Shown: positions 37,101 to 47,568 of the stretch, piece by piece | Numbering within the stretch: position 1 is the stretch's first letter | How the letters are laid out: each line of letters starts with the position of its first letter | Origin: Microglena sp. YARC | Lineage: Eukaryota; Chlorophyta; Chlorophyceae; Chlamydomonadales; Chlamydomonadaceae | DNA length: 64,000 nt | Assembly: GCA_022414725.1 (NCBI GenBank) | Contig: CM039462.1 | Span: 46,093,815-46,157,814 of the forward strand | Reading direction: 5' to 3' | Translations under genes and position numbers: made by a program | The notes under the pieces: model-generated | Databases searched by the model: none | Told to the model about the DNA's origin: nothing | Seen by the model: the letters and a program-made list of their open reading frames with translations, nothing else

Positions 37101-40100
37101 TGAACCTTATAACAATTAAAGGGGCTCTCATTACGAGTTGAGTGGCGACCAAACGAACCCACAACGGACTTTCGTTGGCAGAGAGGCGTAGGTCGTAGAA
37201 AACATTACATTGATTGCCGGAGCTGAGGTTAACAATCATATGTGTAGAGTTGACAGGTGATGGGTACTTGGAACCCTCCCTATATAATGTAATTATACAG
37301 ACATACATCTACTTCATTTTACATACAATATATATATAACTATACATAACTTGTAATCTAATCACTACCTATATGGTTTACGGTAATATCAGCTGCTGAA
37401 CCTTATAACAATTAAGGGGGCTCTCATTACGAGTTGAGTGGCGACCAACGAACCCACAACGGACTTTCGTTGGCAGACAGAAGGCGTAGGTCGTAGAAAA
37501 CATTACATTGATTGCCGGAGCTGACTGAGGTACAATCAATGTGTAGAGTTGACAGGTGATGGGTACTTGGAACCCTCCCTATATAATGTAATTTATACAG
37601 ACATACATCTACTTCATTTTACATACAATATATATATAACTATACATAACTTGTAATCTAATCACTACCTATATGGTTTACGGTAATATCAGCTGCTGAA
37701 CCTTATAACAATTAAGGGGGCTCTCATTACGAGTTGAGTGGCGACCAAACGAACCCACAACGGACTTTCGTTGGCAGACAGAAGGCGTAGGTCGTAGAAA
37801 ACATTACATTGATTGCCGGAGCTGACTGAGGTACAATCATGTGTAGAGTTTGACAGGTGATGGGTACTTGGAACCCTCCCTATATAATGTAATTATACAG
37901 ACATACATCTACTTCATTTTACATACAATATATATATAACTATACATAACTTGTAATCTAATCACTACCTATATGGTTTACGGTAATATCAGCTGCTGAA
38001 CCTTATAACAATTAAGGGGGCTCTCATTACGAGTTGAGTGGCGACCAAACGAACCCACAACGGACTTTCGTGGCAGAAGAAGGCGTAGGTCGTAGAAAAC
38101 ATTACATTGATTGCCGGAGCTGAGGGTACAATGTGTAGAGTTGACAGGTGATGGGTACTTGGAACCCTCCCTATATAATGTAATTATACAGACATACATC
38201 TACTTCATTTTACATACAATATATATATAACTATACATAACTTGTAATCTAATCACTACCTATATGGTTTACGGTAATATCAGCTGCTGAAACCTTATAA
38301 CAATTAAAGGGGGCTCTCATTACGAGTTGAGTGGCGACCAAACGAACCCACAACGGACTTTCGTTGGAGACAGAAGGCGTAGGTCGTAGAAAACATTACA
38401 TTGATTGCCGGAGCTGACTGGTACAATCAATGTGTAGAGTTGACAGGTGATGGGTACTTGGAACCCTCCCTATATAATGTAATTATACCGATATATATCT
38501 ACTTCATTTTACATACAATATATATATAACTATACATAACTTGTAATCTAATCACTACCTATATGGTTTACGGTAATATCAGCTGCTGAACCTTATAACA
38601 ATTAATGGGGGCTCTCATTACGAGTTGAGTGGCGACCAACGAACCCACAACGGACTTTCGGGCAGAAGGCGTAGGTCGTAGAAAACATTACATTGATTGC
38701 CGGAGCTGAGAGGTACAATCAATGTGTAGAGTTGACAGGTGATGGGTATTGGAACCCTTCCCTATATAATGTAATTATACCATATATCTACTTCATTTTA
38801 CATACAATATTATATATAACTATACATAACTTGTAATCTAATCACTACCTATATGGTTTACGGTAATATCAGCTGCTGAACCTTATAACAATTAAGGGGC
38901 TCTCATTACGAGTTGAGTGGCGACCAAACGAACCCACAACGGACTTTCGTTGGCAGAAGGCGTAGGTCGTAGAAAACATTACATTGATTGCCGGAGCTGA
39001 CTGAGGTACAATGTGTAGAGTTGACAGGTGATGGGTACTTGGAACCCTCCCTATATAATGTAATTATACAGACATACATCTACTTCATTTTACATACAAT
39101 ATATATATAACTATACATAACTTGTAATCTAATCACTACCTATATGGTTTACGGTAATATCAGCTGCTGAACCTTATAACAATTAAGGGGGCTCTCATTA
39201 CGAGTTGAGTGGCGACCAAACGAACCCACAACGGACTTTCGTTGGCAGAAGGCGTAGGTCGTAGAAAACATTACATTGATTGCCGGAGCTGAGAGTACAA
39301 TCAATGTGTAGAGTTGACAGGTGATGGGTACTTGGAACCCTCCCTATATAATGTAATTATACAGACGATATATCTACTTCATTTTACATACAATATATAT
39401 ATAACTATACATAACTTGTAATCTAATCACTACCTATATGGTTTACGGTAATATCAGCTGCTGAACCTTATAACAATTAAAGGGGGCTCTCATTACGAGT
39501 TGAGTGGCGACCAAACGAACCCACAACGGACTTTCGTTGGCAGGAAGGCGTAGGTCGTAGAAAACATTACATTGATTGCCGGAGCTGAAGTTACAATGTG
39601 TAGAGTTGACAGGTGATGGGTACTTGGAACCCTCCCTATATAATGTAATTATACCGACATACATCTACTTCATTTTACATACAATATATATATAACTATA
39701 CATAACTTGTAATCTAATCACTACCTATATGGTTTACGGTAATATCAGCTGCTGAACCTTATAACAATTAATGGGGGCTCTCATTACGAGTTTGAGTGGC
39801 GACCAAACGAACCCACAACGGACTTTCGTTGGCAGAAGGCGTAGGTCGTAGAAAACATTACATTGATTGCCGGAGCTGACTGAGGTACAATGTGTAGAGT
39901 TGACAGGTGATGGGTACTTGGAACCCTCCCTATATAATGTAATTATACAGACATACATCTACTTCATTTTACATACAATATATATATACTATACATAACT
40001 TGTAATCTAATCACTACTATATGGTTTACGGTAATATCAGCTGCTGAACCTTATAAACCAATTAAGGGGGCTCTCATTACGAGTTGAGTGGCGACCAACG

Positions 40101-40420
40101 AACCCACAACGGACTTTCGTTGGCAGAAGAGGTCGTAGAAAACATTACATTGATTGCCGGAGCTGACTGGGTACAATGTGTAGAGTTGACAGGTGATGGG
40201 TACTTGGAACCCTCCCTATATAATGTAATTATACAGACATCTACTTCATTTTACATACAATATATATATAACTATACATAACTTGTAATCTAATCACTAC
40301 CTATATGGTTTTACGGTAATATCAGCTGCTGAACCTTGTATACAATTAAGGGGGCTCTCATTTACGAGTTGAGTGGCGACCAACGAACCCACAACGGACT
40401 TTCGTTGGCAGAAGGCGTTG
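34140..40420. repeat. About 300-bp satellite array, about 20 copies
   Basis: The unit contains ATTGATTGCCGGAGCTGACTG, GTTGACAGGTGATGGGTAC, an AT-rich core (ACATACAATATATATATAAC) and CGAACCCACAACGGACTTTC. Matching points at 37511, 37812 and 38110 give periods of 301 and 298 bp. Copies right of about 36600 are nearly uniform; those to the left have many indels, and 34900-35400 is strongly degenerate. The array stops abruptly at the 3' end of the D5-like gene. A lone inverted piece lies at 50072-50185. Repeated minus-strand frames inside the unit are not genes. Confidence 0.95.
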
Positions 40421-40429
40421 TGCTTGACG

Positions 40430-42995
40430 AGAGGACTGGTGTATGAGGCACATGGCATTGCACAAGCAAGTCATCGAGGGCACTGACAAACAGAAGCATC
40501 CATCAATCAAACCACATCTTCTCACGCATGGCATCGAGGACATCCTTAATACAGAAATAGTAAACAGCCCCAGTGTTTGGTGCGATTCTTGGAGATGCCC
40601 CTCAAGCCCAGGTTCTTTGTGTCATCACGCACGAGCTTGGACATCTTGAGACCAACTTGATCAAGTTGGTTTCATGCTTATCAGAAGCACGGATCGTGGA
40701 TAGCCAGTCATTGAACTGGTCGAACAAGGTCTCCGCCTTGATGCTCACAGAGGGAGAATAATCGGATGATACTGTCGACCACGTTGTTATGCTCGACGCT
40801 CAGACCCTGGATCATGTGCAAGATGAATTGGTGCTCGTACGGAAAGATTCATGGAGACCATTTGCGACATGTAGGTGGTTGCAGGCCTAGACCGTATCCA
40901 TTCGACGCCCTTGATGTCCCTTGCCATCAAGAACTTGTAAAACGCGACTCTGGACTCTGCATCGTCGATCAGCCCGAAAGGTGGTTGAAGTACTCAGTGT
41001 TACCTTCAGCACAGACGATGTCTCGATAATGACATACCTTCGGTTATCAGGATTCACTCGGAGGCAGTTGTCGTTGTTGGTGGTGAAAGATGAAGCGAGA
41101 AAAACACTGCATGGTGTAATGCATTGACTCCTTTGGACTCGCATTCAAACTGATCACATGTGATCATGTCCTTGATGACATCGTTGGCTGCAAAGTTATC
41201 ATGTCCATTGGACTCATTGACGACGATGAGGAAACGCCCCTCACGTTGGCGATTGAAGCGACCATAGAGCGTGTTGGCCGGTGTTGCAGTTTGAAGGAAC
41301 TTGTCGGCGCCCACCAACGCCCTCAAAAGGTCGGTGGCACGATTCTTGCCGATGCCCTCCTCGCCCTTGAGTAAGATTGCCACCCCGGTCTTCTGAGCAG
41401 GTTGTTGGAAGATTTGCGCGATCCAGTTCAGGATGTAATCCGTGCACTCCTGGTTATTGCCACACAACGTGTGAAGGAAATCGATGAAGACTCGACCGAG
41501 GGATGGTCGGCCATGACTGAATCATCATGTGACGACACATCGCGTTCGACTTCGAAACCGTTCCAAATTTGTAGACATTGCCTCCAACCTCGATAGGGGC
41601 GGCATAAGCTTCATGTCATCATACTTGCGGATAGATGTGTCTTTGATCCACCTCGGAATGAATGGTTGTGTCCGGCTTACCGAAACGCTCCCAGAGTCGC
41701 GCAACGTAATGTCGACATATCCCAAGTGACGAAACGCCTCTTGCAGAGTCTTCTCAGATGTGACCTGGCGGATACCTTGCCCATCGATGCGCACGTACAC
41801 AACCTGGTTGATGATCTTGAACGCCGACTTTTCCCAATTGCGTTTGACTTCATCATAGCTGAGCAGCTCAGCTCCGTTCATCCAATCCTCATATTCTGCA
41901 TTATTGGAGGTATCTTGAAGGGGAGGGGGGGTCGTCCAATGCGGAGAGGGTGACAAAGGCTTGACTGCGAGTTTGATGGTATAGCCGGTACGTCGACTCA
42001 CTCCAGTTTCAAAGAGAAGCAGCAAGTCATCATCAGGAATGGGCATGCAACCACACTTGTCCACCAAGATGCCGTCGTAGATGATGCCGCCAACACTGTA
42101 ATGATGACCATGCACTTCGTGCACGAGTGCTGAAACACATTCGTGTTCGATGCTCTGCAAGAAAAGGGCGATAAAAGTGGCCAAAGGGTCGCCGGAATTT
42201 GAGAGCTCAGAACCAAACGAGACAGGAGTACACGCGGACCGGCTTTTAACCATCTGGCCGATCATCTCAACTTCTGAAATGGGCAAATCCATCAAATTGG
42301 TTGCCACCTCGCGGAGCTCTTTCTTGAGGGCGTGGATCCAGACGGGCACAAGATTGAGATCAACTTCTAGACCACAGTCAGTAGTCCAAGCATCCACGCT
42401 GCCCCAAAAAAATGAGGCGGATGAAGAGATTCTTCGCGTCTTCGCGAGTGACACCGGCATGCATCCATGACCTCGTTCAGAGCAGCTTCACGATCGGTGA
42501 CATAGCGATCCAAGAGTGGTGATTTGATCTTGTATTGCTGGCACTTTTGTGACAAGAAACTCGGTTGGCAATTGGACCATGTCCACATCCCAGTACAAAT
42601 CGCCAGCGAGCACAGCACGGGCCTCCCGCCCCATCCTCAACATACGGAACAGCGGACACGCCGGTCGCATCAACACGACTTTTCATGCGACCATATCCAT
42701 CCTGGGACTCGTGCATATAATAACGAACCGGAACGTAGCCTCCCAAGGAACGGGCGACCATGCACGTGCTCGCGCGGATTTGTTTCCACTTATCACGGTC
42801 ATTGATCTTGAGATCCACCATGCCCTGGGAGTCCAAGAGGGAGTCCACTTTGGAGAGGTCAACCTTTTCGTGCAAGTAAAAGACCTCATGCTCGGAAGAA
42901 GATGGACGCTTGTTCACAGGAGGACTACGACTCAAACGGAGCCCAGAAGGAATACTACTGATAGTAGAAAGACTGGTGGTGGATCCTGACCCCAT
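40430..42995 (-). pseudogene. D5-type primase-helicase (SF3 NTPase), frameshifted
   Basis: The gene begins at ATG 42995 and can be followed to about 40430, roughly 850 codons, but only by changing frame several times (about 42680, 42540, 42450, 41570, 41470, 41140 and 40700). In order it shows: an N-terminal region resembling virus and virophage primase-helicases (DLYWDVDMVQLP, about 42610); a long middle domain (42460-41580); a YKIWNGFE-type linker (about 41565); an SF3 helicase core with Walker A GEEGIGKN (about 41365-41342) and a Walker B-like VVNES; an NPDNRRYV stretch (about 41060); and a C-terminal GLRGISKNRT-like block (about 40600). This family opens DNA for replication in large DNA viruses and related elements. 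One shift lies at a T7 run, so some breaks may be sequencing errors. The satellite array abuts its 3' end. Confidence 0.75.
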
Positions 42996-43050
42996 TTGTG
43001 ATGGGTTTTAGTGTTATCTTTGTGACATGTTAGTGACATGTTGTTCTATA

Positions 43051-43079
43051 CTACAGTCGACGGAATACTAAAATGAAAC
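43051..43079 (+). repeat. TIR-like end (ACAGTCGACGGAATACT family)
   Basis: CTACAGTCGACGGAATAC followed by TAAAATGAAAC. The same sequence occurs inverted near 48971, 59207 and 60421, and a variant with CGGCGGAACAGT occurs at 59668 and 59696. This looks like the outer end of a DNA transposon or MITE. Confidence 0.6.
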
Positions 43080-43101
43080 ATGAAGACCACTTTGATTGTA
43101 T

Positions 43102-43130
43102 AAAGCAGACTCCTGCTTAAACGACAACTC
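43102..43130 (+). repeat. Family A element, 5' hairpin remnant
   Basis: AAAGCAGACTCCTGCTTAAACGACAAC is a degraded copy of the first hairpin. It lies just inside the TIR-like end at 43051. Confidence 0.45.
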
Positions 43131-43289
43131 TATTGGTTTCTGAAGGTAGAGGATTGGATTGGATTCATTTGATGACTCGCGTACACCATCACTGTAACAC
43201 TTGGGCTTGCAACAACAAGCCCAAAATACAATAATCACCCACAATTTCCTTATATGAGACTTTGCCAAAAAAGGGAACTACCGGATGAG

Positions 43290-43500
43290 GAAGACCCGGT
43301 AAAGTAATCGCAAACGGTGATCACATGTCAAGCAGAGGTCTGCTATACAATAGATCTCGTATATCGATAGGGGAATCGCGGGCCCCACGGAGTGGGGTAG
43401 GGGAATTGAGCTGCAGAAACCTGTCAAGGCATCATCACACGCAAAACTGTGGAAAACTGTCGCATCCACACCGTCCGTCCGTCCGTCCATTCATGCCACG
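43290..43500 (+). repeat. Composite element B, truncated at both ends
   Basis: It starts at about AGACCCGGTAAAGTAATCGC, includes the family A core (43329-43416, with GCCCCACGGAGTGGGG) and runs to the CCGTCCGTCCGTCC motif. It immediately precedes the truncated 5' end of the origin-binding helicase gene. Confidence 0.7.
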
Positions 43501-43544
43501 CGGCGGCTTGAGAAGGCCACACTGGAAATCGATCGTCATTGATT

Positions 43545-45105
43545 GCAGCATAACAACAACACGGCGGACTCTTATCACTGCCAGCACACGTCCAAGACAG
43601 CCGACGCAGTCAAGGCGAAGCTCATAGACGTAGACGCACTCTGGAGCAGCAAACGGATCGTCGTGTACACGCCGACCATATCGGCGGGGATCGATTTCAG
43701 CACTCAGCACTTTGACAGGATGTACCTATACCTGTGCCCCGGGTCCGCGGCGCCGATGGGTGCGTTGCAGATGACCGGACGAGTGCGTCACCTGGTCGAC
43801 ACAGACGTCAGGACGCTCGTAGCCAAGAACATGCGAGTGGCACGCGATGCAACCCGACAACACTTGACGCACGTCGAACTCTACCAGTGGCTCAGGTGAG
43901 ATAGAGAGGTGGCGGGTAAAGTCACAATTCTAAAACACTCTTTGCTATATAATTAAGTATGACTTTACCCACCACTGCTTAAAAACTGACGCAGGTGGAT
44001 GGAAGGTTTCGCAACCTGCTTAGAGGTCAAGCACGTACCGCGTGATAGAGAGGTGGCGGGTAAAGTCACAATTCTAAAACACTCTTTGCTATATAATTAA
44101 GTATGACTTTTGGAGCATGCAGGTCACAGAGTGGACCTCGGCACCAGCTACGCTGCGGTCAGTGCCGCCCGCGTGCACGCGCCGACTGAGGGCGACGTAG
44201 AGGCGACGAGCGAGTTCCTGTTGCGCGTCCTCAAGGCTCAGGAGCAGCTGGATGCGCTCACCGGAGCTGTCCCTGTCGCCGTCGCTGCCCCTGTCCCTGT
44301 CGCCGCCACTGACATCCTCAGCGATGTGCCCAGTGCCATGCGGCGCAAGGATCTCATGGATGCTATCGAGCAGCGGGTGATGGCCAACTACGCGAGCGAG
44401 GACGACAAGTTCCTTCTGTACCTGAGCCGCTACTGCTCTGCATGGGGCATCGACCGCGTCGACGAGGAGTTCCTGCTGGAGAACAAGCCTGGTGCTGTCG
44501 GTTCTCCGAAGGCGCGGCTCCTGTCGCGCCTGCTGTGCCCGATCCTGCGCCCGGTGCGCGGCGCCGACGTGCACACGACTGAGCACTCAGGTTTGCTGAA
44601 GATCGTGTTGATCGAGGAGACACTCGCTGCTCTGGGGTTTTCGTCCCCGTTCGACACTACGACCGTCATCCCGAACCTGACGACGGCATTCGACACCAAA
44701 CTGAAGGGAACACAGATGTTCAGCGACTACACAAACACAGCTCGGCTGTTCAGCCAGGCCTCGTGCGGTGTTCGCGACGGGTGGGACCTGCGCAAGGTGT
44801 CCAAGGCGGTTAAGATGATATTGAACGCCGTGGGTCTGGATATGGTGAGTGTGACGAAGCGGGTGCAGGTAAAGGGCAAGAGAACTCAGGAGGAGAGGAA
44901 CTACCGCCTGTGCCCTGAGAGTGTCTGCCGTATGCTCGAGCTCGTGAAACTTTGTCTTCTGCGCACTGACCTCACGCCGCTCAACACGCACGCCGCCGCT
45001 GCCCTTTCTGGCCACGAGCTGTCCATGTACAGCCACCTGGTTGACGTCGCGTCTCCTGTCGCGTACGTCTTCGAGCCTGACGACGACGAGCCGTCAGGCC
45101 TATAA
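43545..45105 (+). CDS. Origin-binding-type helicase, C-terminal part, two introns
   Basis: Three exons give one continuous frame. Exon 1 runs to 43895, exon 2 is 43995-44041, and exon 3 is 44123-45105. Exon 1 holds superfamily 2 helicase motifs: V as YTPTISAGIDF and VI as QMTGRVR. These match virus origin-binding helicases, which unwind replication origins with ATP. The N-terminal motor (Walker A and B) is missing, because the coding match starts beside composite element B, so this is a 5'-truncated gene. Splice sites are GT-AG and phases fit: AG plus G, then C plus GT. Exon 3 ends in a domain of about 180 residues that is nearly the same in the GIY-YIG protein downstream. A single-exon reading would stop at 43899. 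Whether the remnant is expressed is unknown. Confidence 0.65.
43896..43994 (+). mobile_element. Introner-like intron with 16-bp terminal inverted repeats
   Basis: The 99-bp intron has GTGAG at the donor and GACGCAG at the acceptor. Inside, 43909-43924 (GTGGCGGGTAAAGTCA) is the inverted match of 43960-43975 (TGACTTTACCCACCAC) with one mismatch. 43900-43966 is identical, base for base, to 44044-44110 in the next intron. This is what a short transposon that creates introns would look like. Confidence 0.7.
44042..44122 (+). mobile_element. Second introner-like intron, right TIR truncated
   Basis: The 81-bp intron starts GTGATAG and ends CATGCAG. Its first 69 bases contain the same 67-bp sequence as the previous intron without a single change. 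The right inverted repeat is cut after TGACTTT, and 12 different bases supply the acceptor. Confidence 0.65.
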
Positions 45106-45137
45106 TAATGGTGTAAACGCGAGCATTGGGATAGCAT

Positions 45138-46220
45138 ATGAGCAGCTCGACAGCAATCATGGCGCACATGACAACCAATGTCGTGTATGCGTTGGTTGAG
45201 CACAAGTTCATTCAGAAGGATGAGATCGTCGTCAAGGTGGGCAGGACGTCGAATCCCTTTGTTCAGCGACTTTCTCAGTACCCGAAGAACTCAAAGATGA
45301 TATTCGCAATCCACGTACTTAATCCGCGTGCTTGTGTGGAGGCTGAGACTGTCCTGCTCCGGTACCTTCGCGGAGACCCTCGAGTCAAGCCCCGTCGCGA
45401 CGTTGGGTACGAGTACTACCAACTTGACGCGGGTGATGCAGGTGTCGTCTGTAGGGAGATGGCCGGTGTCGTCTTCCAGTACGTGTGGACAGGTGGCGTC
45501 GACAGCCTTGATTGCGGCACCGAGGACGTGCCACCCGACCCCCCCATCTTTGCCGTTGTTGAGCAAGAGAAGGAGCGAGAGAAGCAGCGAGAGAAGGAGC
45601 GAGAGAAGCAGCGAGAGAAGACGGTCTATCGACTGGTCGCCAAGATATTCGAGAACGTCTTGAGGCGCAATACCCCACGTTCCGTGGAGGTACTTGCATC
45701 TCTTCTGTGCCCTGAGCTGCAGCGCCCCTTTCGTGGCGTGCCGTTGCACCCCGATCTTCTGAAGATCGTGTTGATAGAGGAGACACTCTCTGGTCTGGGT
45801 TTTTCGTCCCCGTTCGACACTGAGACAATCATCCCGAACCTGATGACAGTGTTCGACGCCAAGCTCAAGGGAACACAGATGTTCCGCGACTACGCAAACA
45901 CCGCTAGGCTGTTCCGCCAGGCCTTGTGCGGCGTTCGCGACGGGTGGGACCTGTGCAAGGTGTCCAAGTCTGTGAAGATGATCCTGAACGCCGTGGGTCT
46001 GGATGTAGTGAGCGAGACCAAGCGGGTGCAGGTCAAAGGCAAGCGCACCAAGGAGGAGATTAACTACCGCCTGTGCCCTGAGAGTGTCTGCCGTATGCTC
46101 GAGCTCGTGAAACTTCGTCTTCTGCGCACTGACCTCACGCCACTCAACGCGCACGCCGCCGCTGCCCTTTCTGGCCACGAGCTGTCCATGTACAGCTCTC
46201 CGGGCACAGGTGGTAGTTAA
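45138..46220 (+). CDS. GIY-YIG-type nuclease fused to the helicase-shared C-terminal domain
   Basis: An intact 360-residue frame starts at ATG 45138, 33 bp after the helicase stop. Residues 15-115 resemble the T5orf172/MUG113 GIY-YIG group common in giant viruses: VVYAL near 15-19, VKVGRTSNP near 32-40 with Arg36, QYPKNSK near 47-53, and Glu68 in the AC-VE segment, followed by the GYEYYQ block. Such domains cut DNA. Residues about 138-157 are a charged EKEREKQREK stretch, probably helical. Residues about 170-345 are nearly the same as the last exon of the preceding helicase gene, so both proteins may bind one partner or site through it. The last few residues lie in a foldback repeat, so the true C-terminus could differ. 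Confidence 0.65.
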   Translation: MSSSTAIMAHMTTNVVYALVEHKFIQKDEIVVKVGRTSNPFVQRLSQYPKNSKMIFAIHVLNPRACVEAETVLLRYLRGDPRVKPRRDVGYEYYQLDAGDAGVVCREMAGVVFQYVWTGGVDSLDCGTEDVPPDPPIFAVVEQEKEREKQREKEREKQREKTVYRLVAKIFENVLRRNTPRSVEVLASLLCPELQRPFRGVPLHPDLLKIVLIEETLSGLGFSSPFDTETIIPNLMTVFDAKLKGTQMFRDYANTARLFRQALCGVRDGWDLCKVSKSVKMILNAVGLDVVSETKRVQVKGKRTKEEINYRLCPESVCRMLELVKLRLLRTDLTPLNAHAAAALSGHELSMYSSPGTGGS

Positions 46221-46450
46221 TCTCCTCCTTGGTGCGCTTGCCTTTGACCTGCACGCGCTTGGTCTCGCTCACCATGTCGATACCACGCGCGCGCAGGTCA
46301 AGGGCAAGCGCACCAAGGAGGAGAGGAACTACCGCCTGTGCCCGGAGAGTGTCTCCCGGATGCTAGAGCTCTTGAAACTTCGTCTTCTGCGCACGGACCT
46401 CACGCCGCCGCCGCTGCCCTTTCGGGTCACGAGATGTCCTTGTACAGCCA
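46208..46450 (+). repeat. Foldback of the shared-domain coding sequence
   Basis: 46208-46283 is the reverse complement of part of the shared domain (matching GCGTGCAGGTCAAAGGCAAG), and 46293-46450 is a direct, slightly diverged copy of the same domain. The two arms could form a stem of about 50 bp, for example AGCGCACCAAGGAGGAGA against its complement. It is a rearranged duplication of the gene end. Confidence 0.7.
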
Positions 46451-46755
46451 TAGTCCATCGGCGGCGGCAACAAGCGGCGGAGCCCCTTTCACCTATCCCC
46501 CCCCAGCGGAGCGACCGGGGGCGACCGGAGGGGAGCCCCCACAAAGGATTCCGCAAGGAACCGAGCGGGTGGGCGACCGGAGGGGAGCCCACAGTTCACA
46601 TCAACCAGCAGACACACACTACTGTGTAACTAACTGTCAAGTCTTACACAATGTGTATGTTGTTTGTAAAAGATTAACTGTAACACTTGGGTTTATTATC
46701 ACTGTAACGCTTGAGCTTCTTTCTCACTGGAACGCTTGGGCGTTTCCGATGTGTT
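46450..46755. other. Spacer, no supported gene
   Basis: It contains GGAGCCCCTTTCACCTATCC, which recurs at the right edge of the window, a CGACCGGAGGGGAGCCC duplication, and two CACTGTAACGCTTGGG-like repeats. The latter also occur near 56027-56058. Confidence 0.4.
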
Positions 46756-46757
46756 GT

Positions 46758-46824
46758 CTCAAGCAGACTTCTGCTTGACAACTATGTCTGGAGTATGAAA
46801 GAGGAATCGCGGGACACACGGCGG
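46758..46824 (+). repeat. Family A element, 3' truncated
   Basis: A perfect CTCAAGCAGACTTCTGCTTGA hairpin is followed by GAATCGCGGGACACACGG, where the copy breaks into the 52-bp repeat. Confidence 0.65.
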
Positions 46825-46935
46825 TACCTGTCGAGTCGAGTCACATCACATGGCGACCTCTCGCATCAGGCGGCGGCACCTGTCGAGTCGAGTCACATCA
46901 CATGGCGACCTCTCGCATCAGGCGGCGGCACCTGT
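46825..46935 (+). repeat. 52-bp tandem repeat, two copies
   Basis: ACCTGTCGAGTCGAGTCACA plus GGCGACCTCTCGCATCAGG repeats with starts at 46826, 46878 and a partial at 46930. Related single copies precede element B near 50388 and lie near 59990-60085. Confidence 0.75.
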
Positions 46936-47225
46936 GTCAATACCTCGATCCTGTAAGATATCACTCACTGATGACGGAAAACCCGGGAAAGTAATCGCAA
47001 ACGATGATCACAAGCAGAGGTCTGCTAGACAATAGATCTCGTATATCGATAGGGGAATCGCGGGCCCCACGGAGTGGGGCAGGGGTATTGAGCTGCAGAA
47101 ACCTGTCAAGGCATCATCACACGCAAAACTGTGGAAAACTGTCGCATCCACACCGTCCATTCATGACACACGGTGGCGGATCATCGCCACTCATCGTCTT
47201 GTGGAAGTGGTGTAAACAACGCAGA
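46930..47225 (+). repeat. Composite element B, near full length
   Basis: It runs from TCAATACCTCGATCCTG through the family A core (47011-47097, with GCCCCACGGAGTGGGGC) to GTGGAAGTGGTGTAAACAACG. It differs from other copies by a shorter CCGTCCATTC stretch. Confidence 0.8.
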
Positions 47226-47262
47226 AGACACATACATACATACATTTTATTATTGTTCGGTC

Positions 47263-47568
47263 ATGTTCCTACACATTGAGGAGGACGTCCGCGCGTGCAA
47301 CGGGAGCCATAACGAGATCGCGCGCATCGCGAAACGAATACTTGGAAACCGCATCGCTGCCGCGAGTACGAACGGAAAGCTATTATGGTACGTATTCGAC
47401 GGGCGATGGGTGACGGTCGCCAAGTTCCAAGTCAAGCACGAGCTGTCCACCGTTGATCAGTCTGTAATCCACGATCTCAATCTGAGTCCCACTACAACTG
47501 TCGGGTCATATCCATATGTCGAGACCCCTTCCTTTCCCAACAGAGTGATAAAAAATTTGTCAAAGTGA
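47263..47568 (+). CDS. D5-helicase N-domain-like fragment
   Basis: The frame from ATG 47263 encodes 101 residues. Residues about 16-66 (with SHNEIARIAKRILGN and LLWYVFDGRWV) resemble the region just before the ATPase of D5-type helicases, where an Asn-Glu-Ile-Ala helix and a WY-F-x-x-x-x-W element recur. No ATPase follows. Beyond about 47470 the frame overlaps the 3' end of an opposing frame, so the C-terminus is doubtful. It lies directly behind composite element B. A truncated duplicate of a virus-type helicase is the likeliest origin; an unrelated small protein is possible. Confidence 0.4.
   Translation: MFLHIEEDVRACNGSHNEIARIAKRILGNRIAAASTNGKLLWYVFDGRWVTVAKFQVKHELSTVDQSVIHDLNLSPTTTVGSYPYVETPSFPNRVIKNLSK

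Noticed and set aside
36533..39958. Repeated minus-strand frames beginning MYVCIITLYREG
   Set aside because: They recur once per 300-bp satellite unit, vary in frame, and include AT-rich core sequence.
45291..46178. 295-codon minus-strand frame
   Set aside because: Antisense shadow of the GIY-YIG gene; similar long antisense frames appear opposite the helicase exon, as expected of GC-rich codons.
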